DNA of 38,541 nucleotides from DASYQD01 sp036005845 (GCA_036005845.1 DASYQD010000057.1:1-38541); one strand, 5' to 3'; positions 9,067 to 16,975 are shown, counted from the stretch's first letter. Notes: generated by a model from the sequence alone, not told the origin. A program made the numbers and translations.

Positions 9067-10440
9067 GTGAAGCCGTCGTCGCGACCGGAAGAGCACGCCG
9101 AGGCGGTGCTCGCGGCGCTGCAGCGCGCCGGGCTGCCGGAGGCCGAGGTCTACCTCAAGGAGGGGCGCAGCCGGCGGCTGAGCGTCGGCCTCGCCGGTGC
9201 GGAGCACCAGGTGCTGGTCGAGGAAGGCTGGGCCGTGCGCGCCGGCGACCGCCGCTCGGCGTTCTTCTCGAGCGGCACCGGCCGGCCGCAGCCGCAGGGG
9301 CCGTGGCCGACGCCGCAAGGCTTCCCCTCGCCGCTGCCCGACCCGTCGCCGGTCGTGCGCTGGAGCGAGCCGCCCGACCTCGACAGCCCGCTGCTCACCG
9401 AGCTCGAGGCGCAGGCGCTGCTCAACGCCGTCGGCGAGGCGCTGGCGAGCGAGCTGCCGGGCGCGACGCTCGTCGAAGCGGCGCTCGAGGACGGCTCGAG
9501 CGCGTCGACGCTCGCCAGCTCGCACGGCATTCGCGCGCGCTGGCGCCACCGCGTGGCGTGGGTGCGGCTCGCCGCGACGCTGCCCGAGTCGGCGCCCGCC
9601 GGCGCGGCGCTGGGCTCGCCGGTGCGGGCAACGGTGGAGCAGGGCGCGCGCGAGGCGCGGCGGCTGCAGCCGCGCGCGCTCGCCCGGGCGCTCGCCGACC
9701 GGCTCGCCGTGCGCGCGCGCGGCAGCCTGCCCGAGCGCGAGTGCGGCGACGCCGTGCTGGCGCCGGCGGTGGCGGCGCGCCTCCTCGCCGGTCTGCTGCC
9801 GCTGCTCGTTGGGCCAGAGGCGCGCGAACGCGCGGCGCCGCATCTCGACCCGAGCGGCCGCATCGGCTCGCCGCAGCTCTCGATCGTCGACGACGGCCGG
9901 CTGCCCAACGGCCTGCTCGCCGCCGCGGTCGACGGCGAAGGTGTGCCGACGCGCGCCGTGCCTCTCGTCGAAGGCGGGCTCTACCGGCAGCCACTGCTGG
10001 CGTGGTGGCAGGCGCGCGGTGTCGCCGCCGGAGCCGGCTCCGGCAACGGTGCACGCGTCGCCAGCGGCTGCAGCGGCCGGCCGAGCTTCCGCGACCTGCC
10101 GCGGCCGGGTCCGACGCACCTCTTCGTGCGGCCGCAGGACGGCGTGCGCCCGGCGACGCTGGTGGGCGAGATGGACGGCGGCTGCTATCTCCTCGACGTC
10201 GACGGCCCGGGCGGTTTCGACCTCGCCGCGGACCACTTCGCGCTGCCGGTGTGCGGCTTCCAGCTCGCCGCCGGGGCGGCGCGGCGGCCGCTCGCGGGAG
10301 GCTGGCTCGTCGGCTCGGTGAGCGTGCTGCTGCGCGGTGTCGCCGGTGTCGCGCGCGACCTGACGTTCTTCCCGCTCCAGGGCATGATCGGCAGCCCAAC
10401 GCTGCGCGTCTCGGGCCTCGAGGTGCGCGGCGGCGAGTGA
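9067..10440 (+). CDS. TldE/PmbA-like subunit of the TldD/TldE peptidase
   Basis: The 457-aa product begins at GTG 9067, the first start after an in-frame stop at 9040. It lacks an HExxxH motif, as expected for the partner that completes the TldD active-site cleft. Typical regions are the C-terminal LPVCGFQLAAG and GSVSVLLRGVAGVARDLTFFPLQGMIGSPTLRVSGLEV, which match the conserved end of the family (the latter at about residues 418-453). It lies directly after the TldD-like gene and is probably co-transcribed and assembled with it. As with its partner, it is diverged from the E. coli protein. No regulatory site of its own is visible. Confidence 0.83.
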   Translation: MKPSSRPEEHAEAVLAALQRAGLPEAEVYLKEGRSRRLSVGLAGAEHQVLVEEGWAVRAGDRRSAFFSSGTGRPQPQGPWPTPQGFPSPLPDPSPVVRWSEPPDLDSPLLTELEAQALLNAVGEALASELPGATLVEAALEDGSSASTLASSHGIRARWRHRVAWVRLAATLPESAPAGAALGSPVRATVEQGAREARRLQPRALARALADRLAVRARGSLPERECGDAVLAPAVAARLLAGLLPLLVGPEARERAAPHLDPSGRIGSPQLSIVDDGRLPNGLLAAAVDGEGVPTRAVPLVEGGLYRQPLLAWWQARGVAAGAGSGNGARVASGCSGRPSFRDLPRPGPTHLFVRPQDGVRPATLVGEMDGGCYLLDVDGPGGFDLAADHFALPVCGFQLAAGAARRPLAGGWLVGSVSVLLRGVAGVARDLTFFPLQGMIGSPTLRVSGLEVRGGE

Positions 10441-10470
10441 TCTCGGGGCGGCGTGGCACAATGCCGCGCC

Positions 10471-11541
10471 ATGCAGCTCGGCATCCTCGGCTTCCCGAAG
10501 GTGGGCAAGACCACCCTCTTCAACATCCTCACCGCCTCGCAGCAGTCGACCGACAAGTTCGCGGCGTCGCGGCAGACCAACGTCGGGGTCGCGCAGGTGC
10601 CCGACGCGCGGCTCGTCAAGCTGCGCGACCTCTTCACGCCGAAGAAGTTCACGCCGGCGACCGTCGAGTACGTCGATATCCCGGGCATCCGCAAGGGCGA
10701 GGGCGCCGAGAGCCTCGACCTCGGCAAGCTGCGCGATGTCGACGCGCTGGTGCACGTGGTGCGCGCCTTCGACGATCCGGAGCTGCCGCACGCTTCCGGC
10801 AGCGTCGATCCGGCGCGGGACCTCTTGGAGCTCGAGCTCGAGCTGATCCTCAACGATCACGAGCTCGTCGAGCGACGTATCGACCGCCTCGCCCAGTCCG
10901 CCAAGCGCGGCCTCAAGCCCGAGGAGGAGCGCGAGAAGGCGCTGCTCGCCGACGTCGTGCTGCCGGCGCTCGAGGCGGAGCGGCCGATGCGCGACGTCGA
11001 GCTCTCGGCCGACGACGCGCGGCGGCTGCGCGGCTTTCAGCTGCTCTCCGCCAAGCCGATGCTCGTCATCCTCAACGTCAGCGAGTCCGCGCTGGCCGGC
11101 GCCGATCCCGCGCAGGCCGGCTGGAAGCCGCGCGCGAAGACCGAGGCCGTCGTCATCTCGGCGCCCATCGAGCAGGAGATCGCCGGCCTCGCCGCCGACG
11201 AGCAGCGCGAGTTCCTCGCCGAGCTGAGCCTCACCGAGCCCAGCGTGGACAGGATCATCCGCGCCAGCTACCAGCTCCTCGGCCTGCTGTCGTTCTTCAC
11301 CGTCGGCGAGGACGAGGTGCGGGCGTGGACGGTGCGCCGCGGCACCCACGCGCGCGAGGCCGCGGGCACCATCCACTCCGACATCGAGCGCGGTTTCATC
11401 CGCGCCGAGGTGGTGGAGTGGGACGAGCTGCTGCGGCAGGGCTCGATCGCCGCCTGCCGCAACGTCGGCTCACTGCGGCTCGAAGGCAAGGAGTACGAAG
11501 TGAAGGACGGCGAGGTCATCCACTTCCGGTTCAACGTGTAG
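10471..11541 (+). CDS. ychF: YchF/OLA1-type ribosome-binding ATPase
   Basis: A P-loop protein of the Obg-related family that binds ribosomes and usually prefers ATP over GTP. The 356-aa product has Walker A GFPKVGKTT close to the N-terminus, a switch II DIPG, NVSE in place of the canonical NKxD guanine motif, a central coiled helical domain (about 125-205) and a C-terminal TGS domain (from about FFTVGEDEVRAW to the end, FRFNV). I start at ATG 10471 because MQLGILGFPKVGKTT is the normal family beginning; an upstream GTG adds only six poor residues. There is no SD; CACAAT at 10457-10462 ends eight bases before the start, which suggests a short-leader promoter of its own. Convergent with the DUF1579 gene. 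Confidence 0.95.
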   Translation: MQLGILGFPKVGKTTLFNILTASQQSTDKFAASRQTNVGVAQVPDARLVKLRDLFTPKKFTPATVEYVDIPGIRKGEGAESLDLGKLRDVDALVHVVRAFDDPELPHASGSVDPARDLLELELELILNDHELVERRIDRLAQSAKRGLKPEEEREKALLADVVLPALEAERPMRDVELSADDARRLRGFQLLSAKPMLVILNVSESALAGADPAQAGWKPRAKTEAVVISAPIEQEIAGLAADEQREFLAELSLTEPSVDRIIRASYQLLGLLSFFTVGEDEVRAWTVRRGTHAREAAGTIHSDIERGFIRAEVVEWDELLRQGSIAACRNVGSLRLEGKEYEVKDGEVIHFRFNV

Positions 11542-11577
11542 CGCCGCGTTCGTCGGCGCCGCCCGCGCCTGTCGCCG

Positions 11578-12060
11578 TCAGCGCCGGTGGTACTCGCCGT
11601 CGAGCGTCGCGTTCCAGCTCTTGCCGCCGTCCTCGCTCATCTCGATGCCGAACCTCAGGGCGTCCTTGCCGGCGAGCTCGAAGATGGTACGGCCGCGGTG
11701 GTCGCCGCTGCCGTTCTCGAGCACCAGGCGGTCGCCCTCCCAGTCGCCGCGGCTGGGCTCCGCCGGCGGCTTGCCGAAGTTGTCGAACCAGTGGAGCGTG
11801 TATGACTCCGCTTTCGGGTCCCAGCCGAGCACGCCGTGGCCGCGGATGCCGGGCTTGCCGTCGATCGCGTCCTCGTAGTCGGCGAGCAGATAGAAGCCGT
11901 CGACGTCCTTGCGGAACTCGAAGGCGCCCTTCGCCTCCGCGCCCTCCGGCGCGAACGGGCCGGGGTGCCAGGTCTCCTCGCCGTCCCACTCGCCAGCCAG
12001 GCGGTCGAGCTGCGCGTGCGGCTTGCCGGGCCTCGGTAGTTTCATGGCGGGTAGCTTCAT
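11578..12060 (-). CDS. DUF1579 family protein
   Basis: A 160-aa soluble protein. The start at ATG 12060 is supported by GGGAGG about eight bases upstream; a longer frame upstream looks non-coding. It begins with a short KLPAMKLPRPGKPH stretch, then the family pattern LDRLAGEWDGEETWHPGPFAP, a GHGVLGWDP turn and a C-terminal SWNATLDGEYHRR. DUF1579 proteins form a small calycin-like beta-barrel and usually describe unknown functions. The gene is alone: convergent with ychF and divergent from the binding-protein gene, with about 150 bases between starts. Confidence 0.8.
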   Translation of the reverse strand: MKLPAMKLPRPGKPHAQLDRLAGEWDGEETWHPGPFAPEGAEAKGAFEFRKDVDGFYLLADYEDAIDGKPGIRGHGVLGWDPKAESYTLHWFDNFGKPPAEPSRGDWEGDRLVLENGSGDHRGRTIFELAGKDALRFGIEMSEDGGKSWNATLDGEYHRR

Positions 12061-12212
12061 GGCGATGCCTCCCGTGTACGTCCGGCGCGGATGGCGTGCA
12101 GGAGCGCTGCCAATCGCCGGCTGCGGACGACCGCTGGCGACGGCGCCAGCGCCGCTCGCGTCATCGGCGCCGTCGGGCTGAACTCTCTTCACGCGCCGCC
12201 GTACCCACGCGC

Positions 12213-13100
12213 ATGAACAAGCTGACGTTCGGGGTGGGGCTCGGTCTCGTGGCGGCCGCCGTGTTGGCGGAGACGACGGCGCCTCCGAGTGCGCCGCCCG
12301 CCGTGCTGCGCGGCGACACCTGGGCGGCGACGCAGCGCGCCGGCCGCGGCACGGTGACGCTCGCCTACTACTACCCGCTCGAAGGGTTCGCCTACCGCGA
12401 CGCCAACGGCCACGTCGCCGGCGTGATGATCGAGCTGATGGACCAGTTCAAGAGCTATCTCGAGAACGTGAAGAACGTCGACGTCACCTACCGGCACGTG
12501 CCCTTCGACGACTTCTCACGCTTCTACGCCGCGGTGCGCGAGGGACGGGGCGGCGTCATCGGTCTCGCGGGCACCACCATCACCGAGGAGCGCAAGAAGG
12601 AGGTGACCTTCGGGCCGCCGTTCTTCTCCAGCATGCCGGTGCTGGTCACCAACGCCGCGGTGCCCGACGTCACCAGCCGCGATCGCATCCCCGTCGAGCT
12701 CGCCGGCTTCACCGCCCTCGCCTTCCGCGGCACCACCAACGAGGCGCAGACGAAGCGCTTCAAGGCCGAGCACTGGCCGGCGCTCGAGGTCGAGATCGTG
12801 CCCAACTTCCACGACATCACCGCCCGCCTCTCGCGCGACAAGAAAGCGTTCGCGTTCCTCGATCTCAACGTCTTCTGGGTGGAGCGCAAGCGCGGCGCGA
12901 ACATCAAGCGCCATCGCGCCGCCGACGGCCCGCACGAAGACTTCGGCTTCACCATGCCGCTCGGCTCCGACTGGGCGGCGCCGCTGGCGGACTTCTTCGC
13001 CGCCGGCGGTGGCTACCGCAACAGCCGCAGCTACCGCCAGCTCCTCATCAAGCACCTCGGCGTCGATCTAAAGGAGCTGTTCGAGGCGACCGGCAAATAG
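12213..13100 (+). CDS. Periplasmic substrate-binding protein, family 3 type
   Basis: A 295-aa exported protein. Residues 1-19 form a signal peptide (MNKLTFGVGLGLVAAAVLA), followed by an Ala/Pro stretch. The rest follows the family 3 solute-binding (glutamine/amino-acid) fold: GRGTVTLAYYYPLEGFAYRD, GVMIELMDQF, DDFSRFYAAVREGRGGVIG, TITEERKKEVTFGPPFF and a final helix LLIKHLGVDLKELF. Such proteins deliver amino acids to ABC importers or act as sensor domains. No ABC permease or ATPase lies nearby, so it is an orphan and may bind a ligand for another purpose. No SD is evident ahead of the ATG. The ligand cannot be read from the sequence. Confidence 0.8.
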   Translation: MNKLTFGVGLGLVAAAVLAETTAPPSAPPAVLRGDTWAATQRAGRGTVTLAYYYPLEGFAYRDANGHVAGVMIELMDQFKSYLENVKNVDVTYRHVPFDDFSRFYAAVREGRGGVIGLAGTTITEERKKEVTFGPPFFSSMPVLVTNAAVPDVTSRDRIPVELAGFTALAFRGTTNEAQTKRFKAEHWPALEVEIVPNFHDITARLSRDKKAFAFLDLNVFWVERKRGANIKRHRAADGPHEDFGFTMPLGSDWAAPLADFFAAGGGYRNSRSYRQLLIKHLGVDLKELFEATGK

Positions 13101-13161
13101 CGGCGTGGGTCGTGACGCTGCCGATCGCGCAGCAAAGAGCGGAGCCTGCTAGTTTTAGAGC

Positions 13162-13467
13162 GTGGCCGCGCTGCCCAACGACCTCGAAGCCCTACGGGCC
13201 CGCCTCCGCGAGATGCTTCCCGCCCTGCGCGAGCGCTATCACGTCCTCGACGTGGCGGTGTTCGGCTCACGCGTGCGCGACGACTTCACACCGGAGAGCG
13301 ATCTCGATTTGCTGGTCACGTTCGACGACAGGGCAAGCCTCTTCGATCTCATCGGTATCGAGCAGGACCTCGGCGAGCTTTTCGGAGTCAAGGTCGACGT
13401 GGTAACCCCCGCCTCGATCAAGCCGCGACTGAAAGAGCGGATCTTGGGCAGCGCGGTGCCCGTATGA
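13162..13467 (+). CDS. mntA: MNT-type nucleotidyltransferase antitoxin
   Basis: A 101-aa minimal nucleotidyltransferase. The catalytic signature GS-x10-D-x-D is complete: GSRVRDDFTPESDLDLLV, with a later VDVV strand giving the third acidic residue. In HEPN/MNT type VII toxin-antitoxin modules, this enzyme adds AMP to the tyrosine of the HEPN RNase toxin and silences it. The start is GTG 13162, preceded by TAGTTT at 13150-13155 with a six-base gap, and no SD. Its stop overlaps the start of the HEPN gene as ATGA, the usual antitoxin-first coupling. Because the partner toxin is frameshifted, this antitoxin may now be redundant. Confidence 0.88.
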   Translation: MAALPNDLEALRARLREMLPALRERYHVLDVAVFGSRVRDDFTPESDLDLLVTFDDRASLFDLIGIEQDLGELFGVKVDVVTPASIKPRLKERILGSAVPV

Positions 13468-13896
13468 CGGAGCCGCGAGATCCTCGCGGCTACATCGAGG
13501 ACATGCTGGAGAACCTTGCGCTCGCCCGACAGTTCACGGCGGGGCTCAACTCCGCTGCCGAGCTGGGCGTCCGATCGACGCAATCTCTACGCGGTGGTCA
13601 AGGCGCTCGAGATCGTCGGCCAGGCGGCCAAGAACGTGTCGCCCGGCGTTCGCAACCTCGCGCCTGACGTTCCTTGGACTCAAATCGCAGGCATGCGGGA
13701 TCGATTGATTCACGGCTATCGGGACGTCGACCTGAGGCTGGTCTGGATCACTGCGCGCGAACGGACAGCGGAGGCCGCGACGAGGCCGAGCCCGCCGCCG
13801 ATCGCCGTGAGCCGCAGTCCTTGGCGGACGACGCCGGCGAGGATGCCGCTTCGGCACGCACAAGATGTGACGACCAAGACGTGGCAGACAAGATGA
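13464..13896 (+). pseudogene. hepT: HEPN (DUF86) RNase toxin, frameshifted
   Basis: The gene opens with ATG 13464 overlapping the mntA stop, and reads PRGYIEDMLENLALARQFTAGLNSAAELGV in frame, then runs into nonsense up to a stop at 13667. The family sequence resumes in the next frame from about 13573: DRRNLYAVVKALEIVGQ, PWTQIAGMRDRLIHGY and VDLRLVW. Removing one base near 13572 joins the two. The catalytic RX4HXY motif (RDRLIHGY) is intact in the second frame. After LVW the usual LPxL ending is not recognisable, so the 3' end is also degraded or replaced. Either the toxin is inactivated in this genome, or there is a base-calling error. A programmed shift is unlikely because no slippery heptamer is present. 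Confidence 0.75.
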
Positions 13897-13951
13897 AAGC
13901 GGCAGGCCGACGGCTCGCCGCCGCCGGCCGCCGCGGTCCGCACCGCGATAC

Positions 13952-14086
13952 CTACTGGAAGATGTGGATCCCCGAGTGGCCCAGCAGCCACCAGAAGATG
14001 AGGAACAGCACCAGGCCGCCGCAACCGCAGCCGCCGAGGCGCTTCGCACCGTAGCCCGCCACCAAGCCGCGCACCAACTTGCTCAT
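13952..14086 (-). CDS. 44-aa single-pass membrane protein
   Basis: A short gene that reads MSKLVRGLVAGYGAKRLGGC, then GCGGLVLFLIFWWLLGH, and ends SGIHIFQ. It starts at ATG 14086, with AGGAGG seven bases upstream (a strong SD), and stops with TAG. A basic, Gly-rich head with a GYGAKRLGGCGCG segment is followed by one hydrophobic helix containing a WW pair. Small proteins with a GYGAKKxGGG-C head and a single WxxLG-type helix recur in Proteobacteria, in my recollection, without assigned function. It is on the same strand as the DUF4199 and LuxR genes, 136 bases downstream of the former. The two Cys in the GCGCG stretch could be modified or bind metal. Confidence 0.72.
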   Translation of the reverse strand: MSKLVRGLVAGYGAKRLGGCGCGGLVLFLIFWWLLGHSGIHIFQ

Positions 14087-14176
14087 CGTTGGGCCTCCTG
14101 GCGGCAAACCTTACGCCCGACGGCGGGCGGCGTCGAGTCGCGGCGCGGCATCCGCCGCTGCGGAGCTACACACCAA

Positions 14177-14212
14177 CAGCGGGCGGCGCCGTCGATCACG
14201 CGCCGCCCGCTG
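14177..14212 (-). terminator. GC-rich hairpin after the DUF4199 gene
   Basis: A perfect 13-bp inverted repeat (14177-14189 and 14200-14212) with a 10-base loop begins 11 bases after the DUF4199 stop. The following minus-strand sequence has only a weak T-rich run (TTGGTGTGT), so it is at best an imperfect intrinsic terminator or an mRNA 3'-end stabiliser. It separates the DUF4199 gene from the 44-aa gene. Confidence 0.55.
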
Positions 14213-14222
14213 CAGGAAGCGG

Positions 14223-14768
14223 TCAGGCCGCGGCGGCGACCGGCGCGCCGGGCGCCTGCTTGCGCCGCAGGATCGCCGCAGTGACGAGCGTCACGATCAG
14301 GCCGACCGGAAAGATCTCGAGGAAGGTGACCGCGACGTTGAACAGCGGGTTCTTGTAGAGCTTGCCGAACTTCGCCGCCTGCGCCTGCGCCGCGGCGATG
14401 GCGGCCTCGGTGGCGCCGCTGGCCCGCAGCTTGGCCAGCGATTGGGCGTTCATCTGGTCGAGGAAGTCGGGAAAGAAGCCCCAGTAGGCGATCTCCCAGG
14501 CGATCACGTAGATCGCGCAGGTGATCAGGGTGATCAGGATCCCGACCTGGAATGCCTTGCCGAAGCTGATGGCGCCGCCGGCATCCTCACGGTAGGCGCG
14601 GACGCCGAAGAAGACGAGCAAGAACGCCAGCACCATGTTGGCGTAGCCGAGGACGAGGCTGGCGTCGTAGCTGAGGACGCCGTTGTGGTGGAGCGGGACG
14701 CTGATCGAGGCCAAGACGACGATGACCGCGCCGGAGATGAGGCCGTACTTCCAGACGATGCGCTTCAT
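14223..14768 (-). CDS. DUF4199 family inner-membrane protein
   Basis: A 181-aa membrane protein starting at ATG 14768 after a strong SD (AAGGAGG, six bases away). It has four likely membrane spans: about 8-25, 40-60, 75-100 and 145-170. The stretch GGAISFGKAFQVGILITLI matches the core of DUF4199, and a charged/alanine-rich hydrophilic segment (about 105-140) precedes the last helix. The tail ends in alanines. DUF4199 genes are frequently beside LuxR-type HTH proteins; here the membrane-bound LuxR gene lies 135 bases upstream on the same strand. A role as sensor or partner of that regulator is inferred from context only. Confidence 0.8.
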   Translation of the reverse strand: MKRIVWKYGLISGAVIVVLASISVPLHHNGVLSYDASLVLGYANMVLAFLLVFFGVRAYREDAGGAISFGKAFQVGILITLITCAIYVIAWEIAYWGFFPDFLDQMNAQSLAKLRASGATEAAIAAAQAQAAKFGKLYKNPLFNVAVTFLEIFPVGLIVTLVTAAILRRKQAPGAPVAAAA

Positions 14769-14810
14769 GGGTATTCCTCCTTGGCGCGGCAACCTAGCGT
14801 CCGCCCGGGC

Positions 14811-14869
14811 GATTCGTCGTCCTACTTTCGGGTGATTCTCGATGATTCGGGGGTGGGCGCCGCGGATTC
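14811..14869 (-). promoter_or_regulatory. Cluster of GATTC repeats upstream of the DUF4199 gene
   Basis: Four copies of GATTC start at 14811, 14834, 14844 and 14865, with spacings of 23, 10 and 21 bases, close to two, one and two helical turns. They lie in the 135-base gap between the TM-LuxR gene and the DUF4199 gene. Phased direct repeats of this kind could be binding sites for the LuxR-type protein. No clean sigma70 promoter is evident. Confidence 0.3.
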
Positions 14870-14903
14870 CGACTTTAGTTGACCCGCGGAGGGCGGGGCG
14901 GCG

Positions 14904-15368
14904 TCAGGGCAGCAGGCGCAGCTCCCGCGCCCGCTGCACCGCCTGCACGCGGCGGCTCACGCCGAGCTTGTCGAAGAGCCGCGAGGAGTGGGTCTTCACC
15001 GTGTTCTCGGCGATGAAGGCGCGCTCGCCGATCTCGCGGTTGGAGAGCCCCTCGGCGATCAGCCGCAGGATCTCGTATTCGCGCTGCGTTATGCCGAGCC
15101 GCTCGAGCTGGGAGAGGTCGGCCGCGAACGGCCCGCCCGGCGCCGCGGCGCCGGCGGCCGGCACCTCGACCGGCACCTCTCTGACCACCACCTCATGCGA
15201 CCGCCGCCACCGTTGCCCCAGCCAGATGCCGAGGACCACGAAGACGACCGCCACCAGCCCGCCATAGATCTCGCCGGGGTAGGTGTGGACGAAGTGCTCG
15301 TACTCGATGACCTTCAGCAGCGCGACGAGGACGCCGCCGAGCAGGCCGTAGGCGATGATGCGGCGCAA
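14904..15368 (-). CDS. Membrane-anchored LuxR-type HTH regulator
   Basis: A 154-aa protein with two N-terminal membrane helices (about 3-21 and 35-52), a linker of Val/Glu/Pro (VREVPVEVPAAG) and a C-terminal LuxR/NarL helix-turn-helix (about 92-154). The HTH has the canonical ITQREYEILRLIAEGLSNREI and NTVKTHSSRLFDKLGVSRRVQAV patterns. It has no receiver or ligand-binding domain, so any signal must be sensed in or through the membrane, or by a partner. The DUF4199 gene follows on the same strand. The topology places the DNA-binding domain in the cytoplasm while tethered to the inner membrane, as in ToxR- or CadC-like regulators but with a different HTH class. Confidence 0.85.
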   Translation of the reverse strand: MRRIIAYGLLGGVLVALLKVIEYEHFVHTYPGEIYGGLVAVVFVVLGIWLGQRWRRSHEVVVREVPVEVPAAGAAAPGGPFAADLSQLERLGITQREYEILRLIAEGLSNREIGERAFIAENTVKTHSSRLFDKLGVSRRVQAVQRARELRLLP

Positions 15369-15433
15369 GGGCGCGAGTGTAATCCGCGTCGCGGGCGGCT
15401 CGCCGCCCTCGATCCTCTACGACCGGCGCCCAT

Positions 15434-16975
15434 CTAAACCTGCACCAGATCGGCGACCGCCGTCTCGTCGCCGCACTCCATCGCCGCTTCGACCTGCAGG
15501 CTTGCGCGGGCGCGGCCGACGGTGACCACGGCCGCGACGCGGCCGCCGTGGCGATAGGCGACCAGCGCGTCGCGCCCATCCAGGCTGCCGCGGAGCTCGA
15601 TCGCGTCCCACTCCTCGGCGTGGCCGACATAGTGGAGCGACACGTCGTAATGCCGGCTCCAGAAAAACGGCACGTCGCGATAGGGGCGCGCCGCGCCGAG
15701 CATGTTGCGCGCGGCGGCCTGACCCATGCGCTCGGCGACCACCCAGTGCTCGATGCGCACCGGCCGGCCCGAGCGCGGGTCGGGGTAGCGCGCCACGTCG
15801 CCCGCTGCCCACACCGAGGGCGCCGCCAAGAGCTGCTCGTCGACGACGACGCCGCGGTCGATCGTCAACCCCGCCGCCTCGGCCAGCGCCAGCCGCGGGC
15901 GCACGCCGACACCCATGACGGCGAAGTCGCAGGCGAGCCGAGCGCCGTCGTCGAGGACGACCGCCCCTTCCTCGATCGCGGCCGGCTTGCGGCCGAGGTG
16001 GAAGCGCACGCCTTTGGCCTCGTGCAAGCCGAGCACGAACCTTCCCACCTCTTCGCCGACGACGCGCGCCAGCGGCACCGGCTCGGGCGCCACCACGTCG
16101 ACCTCGATGCCGCGGTTGCGCAGCGACGCGGCCACCTCGAGGCCGATGAAGCTGGCGCCGACGACGACGGCGCGCCGGCCGCCTTCCGCGCGCGCGATGA
16201 TGGCGCGGCTGTCGGCGAGCGTGCGCAGCACGTGGACCTCCGGCCGCTCGGCGCCCGGCAGCGGCAGACGCACCGGTTCGGCGCCGGTGGCGAAGAGCAG
16301 GGCGCCGAACGGCAGCCGCCTGCCGCTGGCGAGCGTCACCTCCTTGCCGGCGACGTCGAGCGCGGTCGCGGGATCGCCGGCGACCAGCTCGACGTCGAGC
16401 GAGCGGTAGAACTCCGCGCCACGCAGCGGCAGCCACTCCTCCTTCGCCGTGCCGGCGAGGTAGTCCTTGGAGAGGTTCGGCCGATCGACCGGCGGCTCGT
16501 CGCCGACGAGCACGAGCGGGCCGCTGTAGCCCTCGCGCCGCAACTGCTCCGTCGCCGCCGCTCCCGCCGCGCCGGCGCCGAGGATGACGATCGACGGCGG
16601 CGAGGAAACCGGCCGCCGCGGCGCGGGCGCCGGCCGCCGCGCGCCGACGCGCACGCGGTCGCCCTCGCGCACGACCTCGTAGCTGGCGATGGGGTCGAGC
16701 GCCGGCGCGCCGATGGCCTCGCCGCTACCGAGGTGGAAACAGGCGTGGTGCCACGGGCAGCGCAGCGTCTCGCCGACGACCAGCCCGCGCACGAGCGGCG
16801 CCCCGTAGTGCGTGCACTTGGCGCCGGTCGCGAAAACCGTCTCGCCCCGCCGCACCAAGATCACCGCTTCGCCGTGCGCGTGGCCGAGCACCGGCTCGCC
16901 CTGGGGCAGCTCGGCGATCGGCACGCCGGCGGCAAAGTCCGGACCGCTGAGCGGCGTGGGGGAACCCGAAGACAT
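15434..16975 (-). CDS. Rieske-domain FAD-dependent NAD(P)H oxidoreductase (AIFM3-like)
   Basis: The 513-aa product fuses an N-terminal Rieske [2Fe-2S] domain (ligands C54, H56, C73, H76 in CTHYGAPL and CPWHHACF) to a ferredoxin-reductase/AIF-type flavoprotein. The FAD site is VILGAGAAGAAATEQL (about 128-143), followed by RPNLSKDYL, LLFATGAEP, the NAD(P)H-binding VVVGASFIGLEVA and the second FAD motif VWAAGDVARYPD. The C-terminal reductase dimer domain follows. The domain order matches human AIFM3 and bacterial homologues that pass electrons from NAD(P)H to a Rieske centre. The physiological acceptor is unknown, and no oxygenase gene is adjacent. ATG 16975 is chosen by the position of the Rieske fold; TAGAGT lies 11 bases upstream and could be a -10 box. 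Confidence 0.9.
   Translation of the reverse strand: MSSGSPTPLSGPDFAAGVPIAELPQGEPVLGHAHGEAVILVRRGETVFATGAKCTHYGAPLVRGLVVGETLRCPWHHACFHLGSGEAIGAPALDPIASYEVVREGDRVRVGARRPAPAPRRPVSSPPSIVILGAGAAGAAATEQLRREGYSGPLVLVGDEPPVDRPNLSKDYLAGTAKEEWLPLRGAEFYRSLDVELVAGDPATALDVAGKEVTLASGRRLPFGALLFATGAEPVRLPLPGAERPEVHVLRTLADSRAIIARAEGGRRAVVVGASFIGLEVAASLRNRGIEVDVVAPEPVPLARVVGEEVGRFVLGLHEAKGVRFHLGRKPAAIEEGAVVLDDGARLACDFAVMGVGVRPRLALAEAAGLTIDRGVVVDEQLLAAPSVWAAGDVARYPDPRSGRPVRIEHWVVAERMGQAAARNMLGAARPYRDVPFFWSRHYDVSLHYVGHAEEWDAIELRGSLDGRDALVAYRHGGRVAAVVTVGRARASLQVEAAMECGDETAVADLVQV

Noticed and set aside
13674..14054. Possible third frame carrying the C-terminus of the HEPN toxin
   Set aside because: The translation (GLDHCARTDSGGRDEAEP...) does not match the family ending.
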